The notes under the pieces are model-generated. The model had not been told where the DNA came from, made no database searches, and was given only the letters and a program-made list of their open reading frames with translations. The position numbers were made by a program, and so were the translations under genes. 64,000 bases of DNA from Pelobates cultripes (Eukaryota; Chordata; Amphibia; Anura; Pelobatidae). Where the stretch lies: assembly GCA_933207985.1 (NCBI GenBank), contig OW240917.1:247913189-247977188 (forward strand), read 5' to 3'. The first letter of the stretch is position 1. Every line of letters starts with the position of its first letter. Shown one piece after another: positions 11,070 to 23,900 of this stretch.

Positions 11070-11633
11070 CATACTTAAAGAGACACTACAATAATCAGAA
11101 GCTTTAGCTCTTTGTAGTAGTTTTATGTCTGTGGACGCCTTCCCGTCCAATTTAGAGTAGTTTGAAAGAAAGAAAAAAAAAAATGGCACTTTGTAATATG
11201 GAATTGTTATACGTTAAAAATGTGGTAAATCTTCCCATGAATCACCCTTCAAACTGCCTAGAAACAACAATAAAAAAACAGACCCGAATGTGTTTTCAAC
11301 AGCCAATCAGAACAAGTATTTTCCAAGTTGAGCTGATTAGGTGACAGGTTCTGTGCTCTAAATGAATTCAGTGCCAGACCATAGAAAAATAGCACAAAAT
11401 AGATTATTTAAATATTTGTATTTATTAGAGTAGATATAAAAAATGATCAACACATTCAGGATATTGGTTAAGATTAATTTAGTGGGGGTTATGCAATATA
11501 AAGAGTTTTTGTGGGACAATAGTCTAAAACTGGAGCAGTTACCATGGAAACCAATAGACCAGCCCCGTTGATTGTTTCAATTTGAGACGTTTGCCTGATA
11601 ATTATACAGAAACGCTAGTCATCAAAAATTCTA

Positions 11634-13476
11634 TTAAAAGGATGCTATAGTGCTAGGAATATAAAGCTTTATACCCCCCCTCGCCACTCCCCCTCCTCCG
11701 AAGTTACCAAATGGTGGAGGGGCCCTCTATTGTGAGCACATTAGGCCCTACCCCTTGGAAAGCATTGCACCTGACCAGTATTTGAGGCTGTGTGGCCGGT
11801 GGTGGTATTGCAGGAATTCCTGGCAATGCAGGGGCTGGTATTTCTGTCTGATGGAACTCCTACCTGAGAGGAGAGATACATACTTGCAGATCTTGGAAAT
11901 ACCCTCAGATCATGTGTAGCTCCACCCATCTTCCTGTACTCACTCACACTGAGTGGACAGTGAGGATGAGGAGTGCTGCTTTGCTCTCTGAGTGTGCTGT
12001 GCAGGTTAACAAGCAGAGCAGATTGTACAGCTCTATCTGCAGCATTCACCCCTCCTTCATGGACAGAGAGAGATAAACTTCTAACTTCTTAGTAAGTAGC
12101 CAGATCTCTCTGCTGGGAGGGTTTATAGATGGAGACCAGACCTGCTCAGTGATGAGGATGAGGACACTAAGAGACATAAAAAGTAAACATGCAGCAACAT
12201 CTCTATTTGTGAATTGTGACTGCATGTTTGCCTGAGTATGAATGTCTGTGTATGACTGTGTCTTTATATGTATGTGCCTGTGTGACTGTTTATCACAGTG
12301 TCTGTATGACTGTCTGTGCCTGTATGCCTGTGTGGCGAACGTGAACCTGCCACGGGCTCCTGCAGGAGCCTGCTTGCAAGCCTCCTGCCGAAACACTATG
12401 GGCCCTGTAAAAGCCATGGGAAAAGACTTGATTCGTGGGATTTTGTTATTGGTTCGGGAACCGAACCAACCCCCGAACTAAAGACCACCAGGGAGTTTGT
12501 TAAGCCCAACTGACACCTTGTAACGAGTTCCACCGCAGTGTTCTAATTGTTCGTCTGGGGCCATCTTGTTTGCATGAACGCAGGCAGCGGTGTTTGGTCG
12601 TCGAGTTCATGGAACTGAAATCGGACACTCAACCTTTGCAAACACTGCTGAACTTCCATCCCGCCTGCCTTCGGTACTTTACATCCTGGAAGAGTGCTGT
12701 TCGCTGGAATCATTAGTCTGAATGAGGTGAACAAGTTCCACGTTATATTTAGGGATTATGTATAGGTTCTTTTGGACGCAGGGAACTCCCGAACGGGACC
12801 GGCTGCAACCCCTGAATTCATAGAACTGTTTTGGGCATTGGACCATGTGTGCGGCCGGTCAGAACTTTACCCCGGTGGCGTTTCGACTGTGTTGGTGGGA
12901 TATGAGCGCTTTCCGGATATGTTGGGCGCTCAGATCCAGGCTATCCAGGGATGTATAGACTGTGGGGGTTCCCATGTGGGAAATGTGTGTTTTTAATATT
13001 TTGTATTTTATAGGACATTGTGGGTGTGTTTGGGGAGCATGTCACAGTGCTCAGATTCTGTATATAAGTGCGTCATTTGGCCGGATTAAACAGAATACCT
13101 CCAGCATTCAGTCTCGATTAATGTCTGTAGGGGAAAGCTATACCTGCTATAATCACTTGCTATACTGCTCTTTGAATTGCTATACTCTCTTGGAGGAGAG
13201 GTCTTCCCACTGGGAGCTGGATCCAGGTGTTAGTCCAGGGTGGGAAGGGACAGCGAGACCCTAGCCAAGCTGTGGCGGCTAAGGGGACTACGGTGCTTGT
13301 GGTGTCTGTTGCGGTGCTTATAGTACTCGTGGTACTAGGAAGCCGTCATTAATAGAGGTACCTTGTTGGGGTGCCAGGCGGTCCACCACAGCATGAGTCT
13401 GTATGACTGTATATGACAGTGTCTGTGTGTGACTTTGTCTTTATGACTGGTCTGGGTGACTATAGTGTCCCTTTAA
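11634..13476. mobile_element. TTAA-flanked MITE split by a solo LTR
   Basis: Left end TTAAAAGGATGCTATAGTG at 11634 and right end CTATAGTGTCCCTTTAA at 13476 look like two termini of one T2-like MITE. A 1,060-bp solo LTR occupies 12331-13390; without it the element is about 780 bp. The TGTATGACTGTGTCTG-rich segment (12230-12330 and 13391-13450) is a simple repeat interrupted by the LTR. Confidence 0.6.
12331..13390 (+). mobile_element. Solo LTR, 1,060 bp
   Basis: The segment starts TGTGGCGAACG and ends GGTCCACCACA, so it has TG...CA ends with a TGTGG/CCACA terminal inverted repeat. Flanks GCCTG (12326-12330) and GCATG (13391-13395) look like a 5-bp target duplication with one mismatch. A TATATAA box occurs at 13061-13067. 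No internal retroviral region accompanies it, so it is a recombined solo LTR. Strand is set from the TATA box. Confidence 0.75.
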
Positions 13477-13624
13477 ATTTGGTAGTGGAATTGTATTCAT
13501 AAGTAAAGGATTGTAGTTTGGAAAGTGTAATTCAAAGGGCTAGGAAAATGACATTAAAATAATACACATAATGCATTAGGTATAGGAATATCATTTAGTA
13601 TGTTTGAACATTTTATTTAACCCC

Positions 13625-14053
13625 TTAAAGGATCGCCCCACACACACAAAAACCCAGTGTTTGAAGAGAAGAATTTAGATTTCTATTCATTTATAAAAAT
13701 TGAATTTTTTTTATAAATTAACCTTGTTACAACCCATGCTCCCCACACTCCCAAACTATCAATCACACAACAGGTCCTGTTAATGCATGGTCATTTAGCT
13801 CAGTGGCACCTGCCTTGCACAGACTTGAGCTGCTTTGGGAAGTTTGTGATTGGACAGCCACAGAAAGTCTAGGCGGGGTTAGAATGGGAGGGCTTTAAAG
13901 ACAGCAGACAAGAGACCTGCAGACTTTGCATGCTGTTTTTAGATATATCCCCAATGAAAAAAATGCATGATTACATGCATGCATGTTTTCATTGTGTAAT
14001 CAAGACATTTTATTTTGGCACAGGGCTTTAGGATCTTTGTCTGACCCCTTTAA
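13625..14053. mobile_element. TTAA-flanked MITE with a relative at 47750-48170
   Basis: TTAA lies at both ends (13625, 14050). The interior (TGCCTTGCACAGACTTG, GTGATTGGACAG, CAATGAAAAA) is closely matched at about 47890-48100, and the left end (TTTAGTATGTTTGAACATTT upstream, then TTAAAGGATC) recurs at 17290-17350. Termini are weakly complementary. Confidence 0.5.
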
Positions 14054-14834
14054 ATATCACTGGGTAAATAGATTGGAAATTTCATTAATCCAATAGAACA
14101 CCTTTTAAAGGGTAAATGATAATGTCTTTTTTTTTTACCCAAAAGTAATGCTGATTACTGTTTTGTCCAACAACTAAAGAAGATTGCAAACTATGTGAGA
14201 TCACATCGATGATTTAACATTAATACATATTTTTGTTTAGAAACACAAATGTTCTCTGTAGCCAAGGATAGCACTGATAAGCAGAAGACAAGGATTACTT
14301 AGAGCAACACAATTACCGTTAGAAAAATAGCTAGCATCATACGCAGCTCTAAAATACAACCCAGAAATCCAATAATCTGAACTCTGATATGTTTTTAAAA
14401 GGAGCAATCTAAGCACTATAACCACTACAGCTCATTGTAGTGGTTATGGGCCAAAGAGTCTGTGAGTGGTATCCCCCATTTTCTTTTTTTCCAAACCATT
14501 TTGAGCAGTTTGATATTAACTGTAGTTGTTTTTCTAGTTTTGAAGTGGGCTTTGGGTGGTTAGCCCAGTACTCTAAGCATATCTCCGCTCATCATAACTC
14601 AAACCTGGATATCTTTTGTAGAACGTTTTAAAAACTTGGACAAAAGCCAGATGGGAAGGCCCTGAAGATTATGCCATATAACAACTACTATGAACTATGA
14701 GTTAAGACTTCCATGGACCTCTAAGAAGTCTTAAACACCACCAAAATTCAGATCTTCCATGTAGGCCACCACATCGGTGTCTTTGTTTAACTCCTTCCAG
14801 GCTTTTAATGTGCATTCTCTTTACCTTACCATAG
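14054..14834. other. End of GMEB2 intron 1
   Basis: AT-rich; contains a small stem (ACCACTACAGCTCATTGTAGTGGT, about 14418-14444) of a MITE type also present at 15470 and 15680. A pyrimidine-rich tract leads to the acceptor CATAG at 14834. Confidence 0.5.
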
Positions 14835-14858
14835 CTCTGCGTGGGACCCTGGGCAACC

Positions 14859-14977
14859 ATGTCTACCCCAGATGTCAGCGTTCACGTGGAAGAAGTGGTC
14901 GTTGTGACCACGCCAGACAACATCATGGATGGCAGCGGCATGGAAGAGGTGAAGGCTGTCCTGGTGACCACAAACAG
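14859..14977 (+). CDS. GMEB2: GMEB2 coding exon 1 (start codon)
   Basis: The ATG at 14859 follows an acceptor CATAG at 14834 and encodes 39 residues plus two bases before the GTAGGT donor at 14978. The Val-rich opening is typical of GMEB2. There is no in-frame alternative start nearby. Confidence 0.92.
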
Positions 14978-17900
14978 GTAGGTATTACCCCCATCCTATG
15001 ACAATGTATAACCCCTCCCGCCTGTGTACACAACCCAGGTGACCAGGAAAGTAAAACACAACCCAACCTTGTTGTTGAAATATAAGAAAATATTTGGAAA
15101 CCATTTTGTCTTTGAGACTCTGTCACGCGACAAGAACCCTTAGTGAGAATGGAGATAATGGAAGGTGTTACACTGAATTGGAGACCGATATTCATCCTTC
15201 ATATTCCAATTCATATATAAATGTGTGGTAGGTATATTTATATGATTTATATGTTTATTGTTTATACAAGATTGCTGTGTTTGTGTCACTTGGCTAATGA
15301 ACTTAGACAGACAGACCCACTTTAGGAGAAGGTATGCTGTGAAGCATTGCCTGATAATGCATGGAACACAAAAAAGAGACATAATACAGCGGGGATTATT
15401 GTCTAACAGCAAATTCTGGAGATTTGAAACCCAAATTGTTACATTAAAGGGACACCTAATCTCTATAGCTAATTGTAGTGGTTATGGCGCAAGCAATCTT
15501 AAGGTGCAGTCCTGTTTATGTCAAACTGTTTACATATATATACATAATAATTACATACTAGGCATACAGACTAGCTCCTCTTTTCTTATTGAGACACTTC
15601 CCTCCTCGGCTATTTTACCCAGCTGCGTAAATGGTTTGATATAAACCCAGAGGGTGGAACCCATGAACTCTAGAATGAGCTGTAGTGGTTATGGTGGTTA
15701 AAATGCCACTTTAAGCCAATATGTGAGGCTATCGGCTATCAATCCTAACAAATGCTGACAGGTGATATATAAAAAGTGCGGCCCTGCAGAATGTAACATT
15801 TTCCCTACAGCACAGGGGGAGTAATATGTCCAGTAAAAAACTGTGGATCTAGAACCTTACTATAGTACCAGTTTGTATGTGAACCCCAAGAATGATTGCA
15901 GGATAACTAATGACCTTCCAAATTTCAGGACTATATAGATCGTTACGCCTTGACACAATCATACAGAAATTGGCAGATATAGAAACTTATAGGCAGATGC
16001 TTCCATAGTCCAGATACTAAGGGCTTGCTAAGGCCAAAATAATGATATGTCCGTTTATTTGGACTCAAGCATGCACGAATTGGTACAGGGAGTCTCATTA
16101 AAATACATAAAGGTAGAGGAACACAGGATGGTCTCATTCACATACAGAGGTGTGTTGATTCAGTTTCATTCACATACAAAGGTGTGCCCATTTCGTCTCA
16201 TGCACATACAGAGGTGTCATCGGTCTCATTCACATACAGAGGTGTTAGCGGAGTGGGATCAGTCTCATTCACATACAGAGGTGTTAGCGGAGTGGGATCA
16301 GTCTCATTCACATACAGAGGTGTTAGCGGAGTGGGATCAGTCTCATTTACATACAGAGGTGTTAGCGGTGTGGGATCGGTTTCATTCACATACAGAGAAG
16401 TTAGCGGAGTGGGATCGGTCTCATTCACATACAGAGGTGTTAGCAATGTGTGATCAGTTTCATTCACATACAGAGAAGTTAGCTGTGTGGGATTGGTTTC
16501 ATTCACATACAGAGAAGTTAGCTGTGTGGGATTGGTTTCATTCACATACAGAGAAGTTAGCTGTGTGGGATTGGTTTCATTCACATACAGAGAAGTTAGC
16601 TGTGTGGGATTGGTTTCATTCACATACAGAGGTGTTATCGGAGTGGGATCGGTTTCATTCACATACAGAGAAGTTAGCAGAGTGGGATCAGTCTCATTTA
16701 CATACAGAGGTGTTAACAATGTGTGATCGGTTTCATTCACATATAGAGAAGTTAGCTGTGTGGGATCGGTCTCATTCACATACAGAGGTTTTAGTGGTGT
16801 GGAATAGATCTCATTTTACATTCAGAGGTGTTAGAGCTGTGCAGGTTTGGTCTCAGTCACACACAAAGGGGGCGTGATCCGTCCTATTCACATAAAGAGA
16901 GATGTGTAGAAGCACTGCATGCAGAGACAGAGAGTGGTATGCTAGGATTTCACTACAGAGATCTGATATGCCTGTGGCTGCACCCGACTGCACAGACCTA
17001 CCTCCCACTGCTTTGTCATGGCAACTAGTTTCTGTGAGGGCTTGATTCCTATTGAGACCCAAGACACAGGCTTCAGACATTTCCATGTGGGCTCAGCTCT
17101 AGGATGATCTTCTATGAGGTCATGTTTCCTATCCAGCTGGTAATTTGCTGATGTTCAGCATTAGCTGTGAAACCGATATTAAACCTTATATTGATTGGTG
17201 TCTGCACACTATGGATTAAATACATACTTAGAGAGAACGTGCAAACAGATTACTAACCCTGCAAAAATCACCCTGTTCAAACATACTAAATTTCATTTAG
17301 TATGTTTGAACATTTTATTTAACCCCCTTAAAAGATCACCCCACACACATAAAACATTTCAGCTAGCTGAAGTGCCCTATGCGTGAAGAGTTCTTTTTAC
17401 CAAGAGTGCAGATTTATATATTATATCATTGTGTTTTTACCAGAATGGGTATATTGAGGGTTTATATTTATGTTCATGTATCTATACTAGAGCATAGATG
17501 ATGTTATCTATTACCCGACTCCGTGATATTCATTTTATCAGTCTCAGAACCTTGACAGGCTTAGTTAACTCTTCCTGGAATAGATCTAGCAAATGTGAGT
17601 TCTGCGCACCAGAGTCTACAGTTGGTGAATTAATGAGCTGAGACACCAGAATGAGTTCTAGACTTTCTCCATGACTGCTGATCTGTCCCTTCAGCAGAGC
17701 TATCTCCTTGTCAGCAGAGCTGTCCGCTGGGCCAAGTCATGAGCTGCAGAGTAATCTCCCCAGATACCGTGCCCAAATTAGAACCTGGATGTCCACTGAC
17801 CCAAATTTAACCCAAAAATGCATAAATTCCTTGGATACTTGATGGCTCATGCAGCATGTTTCATAAACCGATACACTTACAGTTCAGAGATCCTTGTATT

Positions 17901-20900
17901 TTCAGTGACATTGTTTGGGACACAAGGCTATCTCTCTGCAGTTATTCAAATAGAAACTTTGCGTACATTTGAAAACTGGTAACATATAAAAACAGCTGCT
18001 AGTAACTTAATATTGACATGTGTGATAGCTGAACTATAGCAGTTTAGCATGATTGCCATTGTGAAGTGCTTAGCTAGTTATGTGTACAGATCTCTGGGTA
18101 TCATGGGGTATTTTAATGCTTCGTTCTTTGCTTTCTACAGGAGCTTGGCAGAGGACACCCTCGAGTCAGAGAATGTGTCATTTTCTTCATCCACAGAGCT
18201 GAAAGAGGCTGTTTTAGGTATGGGAAGGGTCCTTGTCTAGATCCATTTCTGTCTCCACCCTGTATATCCTCACTGCCTCGTTTTATATCCTCACTATATG
18301 TGTCCTTACTGCCTACTTTTATATCCTCACTATGTGTCCCCTCACTCCCTCCTTTTATATCCTCACTATGTATGTCCTCCCTGCCTCCTTTTATATCCTC
18401 ACTATGTGTGTCCTCACGCCCTCCTTTTATATCCTCACTATGTGTGTCTTCACGCCCTCCTTTTATATCCTCACTATGTGTGTCCTCACCGCCTCCTTTT
18501 ATATCCTCACTGCCTCCTTTTATATCCTCACTATGTGTGTCCTCACTGCCTCGTTTTATATCCTCACTATGTGTCCTTACTGCCTCCTTTTATATCCTCA
18601 CTATATGTGTCCTTACTGCCTCCTTTTATATCCTCACTATATGTGTCCTCACTGCCTCCTTTTATATCCTCACGATGTGTGTCCTCACTGCATCCTTTTA
18701 TATCCTCACTGTGTGTCCTTACTGCCTCCTTTTATATCCTCACTATATGTGTCCTCACTGCATCCTTTTATACCCTCACTATGTGTGTCCTCACTGCATC
18801 CTTTTATATCCTCGCCCTGTATGTCCTCACTGCATCCTTTTATATCCTCGCCCTGTATGTCCTCACCGCCTCCTTTTATATCCTCGCCCTGTATGTCCTC
18901 ACCGCCTCCTTTTATATCCTCGCCCTGTATGTCCTCACCGCCTCCTTTTATATCCTCACTGTGTGTCCTCACCGCCTCCTTTTTACCCTCACTATGTGTG
19001 TCCTCACTGCATCCTTTTATATACTCACTATGTGTGTCCTCACCGCCTCCTTTTTTACCCTCACTATGTGTGTCCTCACTGCATCCTTTTTATATCCTCA
19101 CTATGTGTGTCCTCACTGCATCCTTTTATATCCTCGCCCTGTATGTCCTCACCGCCTCCTTTTATATCCTCGCCCTGTATGTCTTCACCGCCTCCTTTTA
19201 TATCCTCGCCCTGTATGTCCTCACTGCCTCCTTTTATATCCTGACTTTGTGTCCTCACCGCCTCCTTTTTTAGCCTCACTATGTGTGTCCTCACTGCATC
19301 CTTTTTATATCCTCACTATGTGTGTCCTCACTGCATCCTTTTACATCCTCGCCCTGTATGTCCTCACCGCCTCCTTTTCTATCCCATTCTTTATTGCCAC
19401 CACTTTACCTTTCTATCAATCCTCCCTTGAAACTTCACAGCTTTCACTTTTTATTCCCCCCAATAGTCTTTATCTGTTTTTACCCCATTGTGGTCTATCC
19501 CCACTACACTCTCTTTCAATCATCATTGCTGTGTTTCTATCTTACTCTTTATTTTTGTGTCTATTCCATCCGTTTAACCTTTCTATTTCCGCATTCCCCC
19601 TGCTTCCCATTCTCCACCATATATCCAGCAACCCTCCCTTTCATTTATTATACAACTCTGTCTTCCGTTCTCATTCTCGATTTCCCCAAGTCCTCTTTTA
19701 TTTCTCTGCCCTGCTATTACTGTCTCTACTTCTTGTGTATGAGATTAAGAATTCATTGAGTCCAAGTGCTAATAACGTTGACCCTCTTGTTGTTTTCCAT
19801 CTCTTTTTCTCTTACTTCCTGTTGTGCCCAACATTTTGAATGAGAAGTGAAGATGGAGGATGAAGATGAAGAGGAGACAATTGAGGCTGAAATTGCTTAT
19901 CCTATCACCTGCGGAGAGAATAAAGCCAACTTAATCTGGAGGAAGTTTGTCTGTCCAGGAATCAATGTCAAGTGCGTGCAGGTGAGTGCCCCCACTGAAG
20001 TGCTTTATGTGGGCAGAATGTGTCCGTATTTTGTACTTTTTCTTTTTATAAAAGTGCAAATTTCAACAGAAATCAACACTTTTGTAAGTGAACCTGGTTA
20101 TTTCTCCCCGACTGTCGGGCATCTGACCCTGTAACTTCCTGCTAGTTTAACTCTGTGTCTAATGAAGCAAACTATATCTTTGGTTTAACGTTAACAAAAT
20201 TGTATAAAGGGGGTGTACTAGGTTTAAAGCCATGACATTATTACATTCTCTCTCTGGGTTTTTGCCCATATTGAGATGGTATTCTGCTTTTAGGACTTAT
20301 TCAGTAAACAATGCATTGTGTTGGCGTAAAAGCTGAATTGCAAAACGTAGGGTAAAATTGCTAAGCTGTGACTAAAGCAGAGTTGAAGAACATTTTCAGA
20401 TCTGCATCTTTTGCCTAAATTTTACAACTCTAACACACAAAATTGAGTCCTGCACTTAAACTCCCACTACTCCTGGCTGGCAGCAATGACTATAGTACAC
20501 ATCAGCCCCAATATATACAATAAAAAACAAAGAAAAAGTGACTTGCTCCCTATCCCAAATCCCTATGCATATTTAAATAACTGGAGTTTTTTTTTAGTTT
20601 CACTCCAATGGCCATTAAATGTAAGCCCACCTGCCACGTCACGACAAAACCTTTTAGGTGAGTCCTACACTAACAATTCACCTTGCTTCTTTAATCTAAA
20701 AGGCAATATTTCTAATGAGACAGAGAGGGGTATTTTTCTAAACCTCTACATACTTATTAACCCATAATATGGTTTTCAATCCATGCAGTGTTAATGTTTC
20801 TCCTACACTTTGAGTCTGCTGTTACCCTCACCTTATACAAAGTCTTAGTGTGATAATAAAATATTTCATTCAGGATACATTTGCTGATGAACCACTTTTT

Positions 20901-23900
20901 TTATTTTATATTGCACAGTTTGTTCATGCAAAAAATGCACCATTATTTAGATATCTCCCACAATCACTCTTCCTCTTTCTCTCTTAGTACAATGACCATT
21001 TAATTAGCCCAAAGGAATTCGTTCACCTGGCTGGAAAATCCACCCTAAAAGACTGGAAAAGGGCGATCCGAATGAATGGAGTCATGCTCAGGTAAAGAGC
21101 CGTGTTTATTATCAGGGTAGCCCTGCTTTATTAATACTAACTGGAGGAGGGTATTTACTGGGTAATAACTCTATAATGTGTCCATTCTACACTAGGAAAA
21201 TCATGGATTCAGGAGAGCTTGATTTTTACCAGCATGCCAAGGTATGCTCGAACACGTGCCGAAGCACCAAGATTGACTTAACAGCAGGTCGAGTGCCACT
21301 CTGCAGTCAAGTGTCCACGGAGTATATTCCCATCACTCCGGCCACAGGTGACCGTAAGTAATGTAAAAATGCATAACAGATTTAGAAATTCCTCTCACGA
21401 ATTTCAGCAAACATTAATATTGTTGAGCTCTCCTTAGACCAGGAAGTGACTTGAAACATCACAGCCAATCCTAGTCTCCAATGGGAGATCGAGGAATGTA
21501 CACTTTAGACCCAGCAGCTGTTCCAGGCATGGAAATACATGTAGGAGACTGATGGATAATATGACATTTTTGTTTACCTTGCCAGGTAGCCCAATTATGT
21601 TTTTGCATGAATGGAGCTTGTTGCTTCTGCTCATACACTCCGCTGCAGTGCAGGCTCTTTTGTTGAAAATTACAAGGGCGTATACAATGTGCAGTATGAA
21701 GTGGGGCCTTGATTAGTGTGTGTGCCACACACCATACCAAAACTTGTACTGGCAGGATGAGGATTTCACTGTGGGTGGGCAGGCTTATATCTGCAGAGGC
21801 CTTTCCAAACTGTGACTGTTGAAGACAGATGGAACATAGGGACATGTAGCCCTTTGTAAAATAGCCTACCCAAGGAGCATAGCTTATGTCTTATTTAATG
21901 CTTTACTAATACTAATGTTTAATACGTTCACCTGTTGGTCACTTTTTCATGAAAGGGAAATGTTCAACATGTAAAACTTTCAGAGCATTTGTCCTGTTAT
22001 AAACAAGATTATTCATCCAGTTAGTAAACTTGTAGTTTAACCTTGTATAGTTGGCTATATCTTAGAATTCCTGAGACCCAGACAAAATATGGATGTAGAA
22101 ACATTCAATGGTCAAAGAGGAAAATACCTTAAAACGACACGATCTGAGTTCACAATAAATAATCTGGGCCTCATCATGGGTCCAAAAAATTGATAAATTG
22201 TTAGAGGTGGCACATGTTTGTGTAATACAGGGATGATTAACGGCAGACTCTGAACTGCAGTGATATTTTACCTGCTTTTGCTCCAATGTGTATCCCTACA
22301 CTGCTTATTTCTAATGTTTACTAGGGCGTTATTAATGCAGGTTGAAAAAACTACAGACAGTATTTCCATTTCATGTCTTATTAGTCTTTTTAGTGAAACT
22401 AAATGTAAAAGATGTTTTCATAAAAAAATACTGTAGGGTTTATTTACTAAAATTGGAATTGCGCGATTCAGGCAAAATTAGTAAGAAATCATTTGCCCTT
22501 ATTTTACAATTCTTCACTATTCCTTGTTTTCTTGACAAACCCATCAGTGATAAGGCAAGGTTCCCTAGCTTAATATGAAACTTGGATATATCAAAGCTGA
22601 GAGATTGGTCCTGCCTCACACTTGTTTATGCAGCTGAACTAAGGATTGCTCCAGAAATGTCTGACTACCACGTTATTACCTTTTTGTAGATTTTACCGTG
22701 AATGGGAACCCAACAACCATCACTATTGAAACCTGCGATGGTTCAGGAGACTGGACTGGAATGATAGGAGGTAAGTGTGGTCTCTTCAGGGTGGGTTTGA
22801 TTTTGATGGCTGGAAATGGACAAAACCGAACAGAGGTATGGGTATCCACGTCGACATACAAATTCAATTCCACATTCACTTGCCTTGAGGGCAGATGGAA
22901 TTTTTCCCCTATAAACACAATAGACACCATTGTATAATTGAACAACATTTTTAAAGGGCCAATCCAGGCTTGACATGATCCACAAGTTTGTATATTGATA
23001 ATACATAAAAATAAGTAACATTTAAACATATGCACACTTTTAAAGTTACTGATACTGCTCTCTACTTGCACGGGAAGCTGCAGCAGAAGTTCCCACCAAC
23101 ACCAGGAAGAGGCTCCACCAATTAAGAGCCCCGTATTATGGCCAATTGGGTGTGATCCTAATCCCATGAATCCCTGATCGGCAGAGATTTAAGGGTTATT
23201 GTCAGCCCAATATGCAGTTCCATTTATCAGGTCTGAGGAGTGATCTCTCTGAATAAAATGATAGCAGCAACATTGTGATTGCTGTCAGTGTAATTTCCCT
23301 GTCCACAGTTTTATAAATGAAGCTGTGTGCAGTATTCTATGCAGCTCGACTCTCTTGGAGAGCTGGAGGACTGAGATAAAAACTTGCAATGAAGGAAGTA
23401 AAGAAATATTTATTTAATGTCACTCACTGTGGCAATTAAAAGCACTGTGGCAATTAAAAGGGGCACATTGACAGGAGACATCCATGCACTGCAACCTATG
23501 CAGAAGATGTATAACTTGTCTAGAAGGTGTACAACTTGTCTCATTATATGTTATCATTGAGCTCTGTTCCATGCTGTGCACTGACCCCCATCTTGTCACC
23601 TTTCAGATGAAACACTGCATTTCTGGCAAGGCCTGAGGGACGCGGGGCTCCTGGGAGACGTCATACAGGAGTTTCACCAAGAGCTGCTGGAAACGATGAA
23701 GGGGCTTAAAGAGAGACTTCAAACTCCCCCCATCCAGTTACAGGGTAAGGAATAATTCTCTCCACAAACAGAAATTAGGATCATCATTTGATCCAAGTAA
23801 TGATACATACTTCAACATCCTTTTACCGGTTTGGTATGTTTACATGTTTGGAAATTAACCCCATACAGAGCATCAAGATGTTAGGCACATCATCAGAGAA

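Noticed and set aside
16047..16877. Open frames of 276 (+) and 193 (-) codons
   Set aside because: They are translations of the 39-bp intronic minisatellite, with no non-repeat coding sequence.
18233..19839. Three overlapping + strand open frames of 314-513 codons
   Set aside because: They translate the 36-bp minisatellite in all three frames; the period is a multiple of three and lacks stops. It lies in GMEB2 intron 3.
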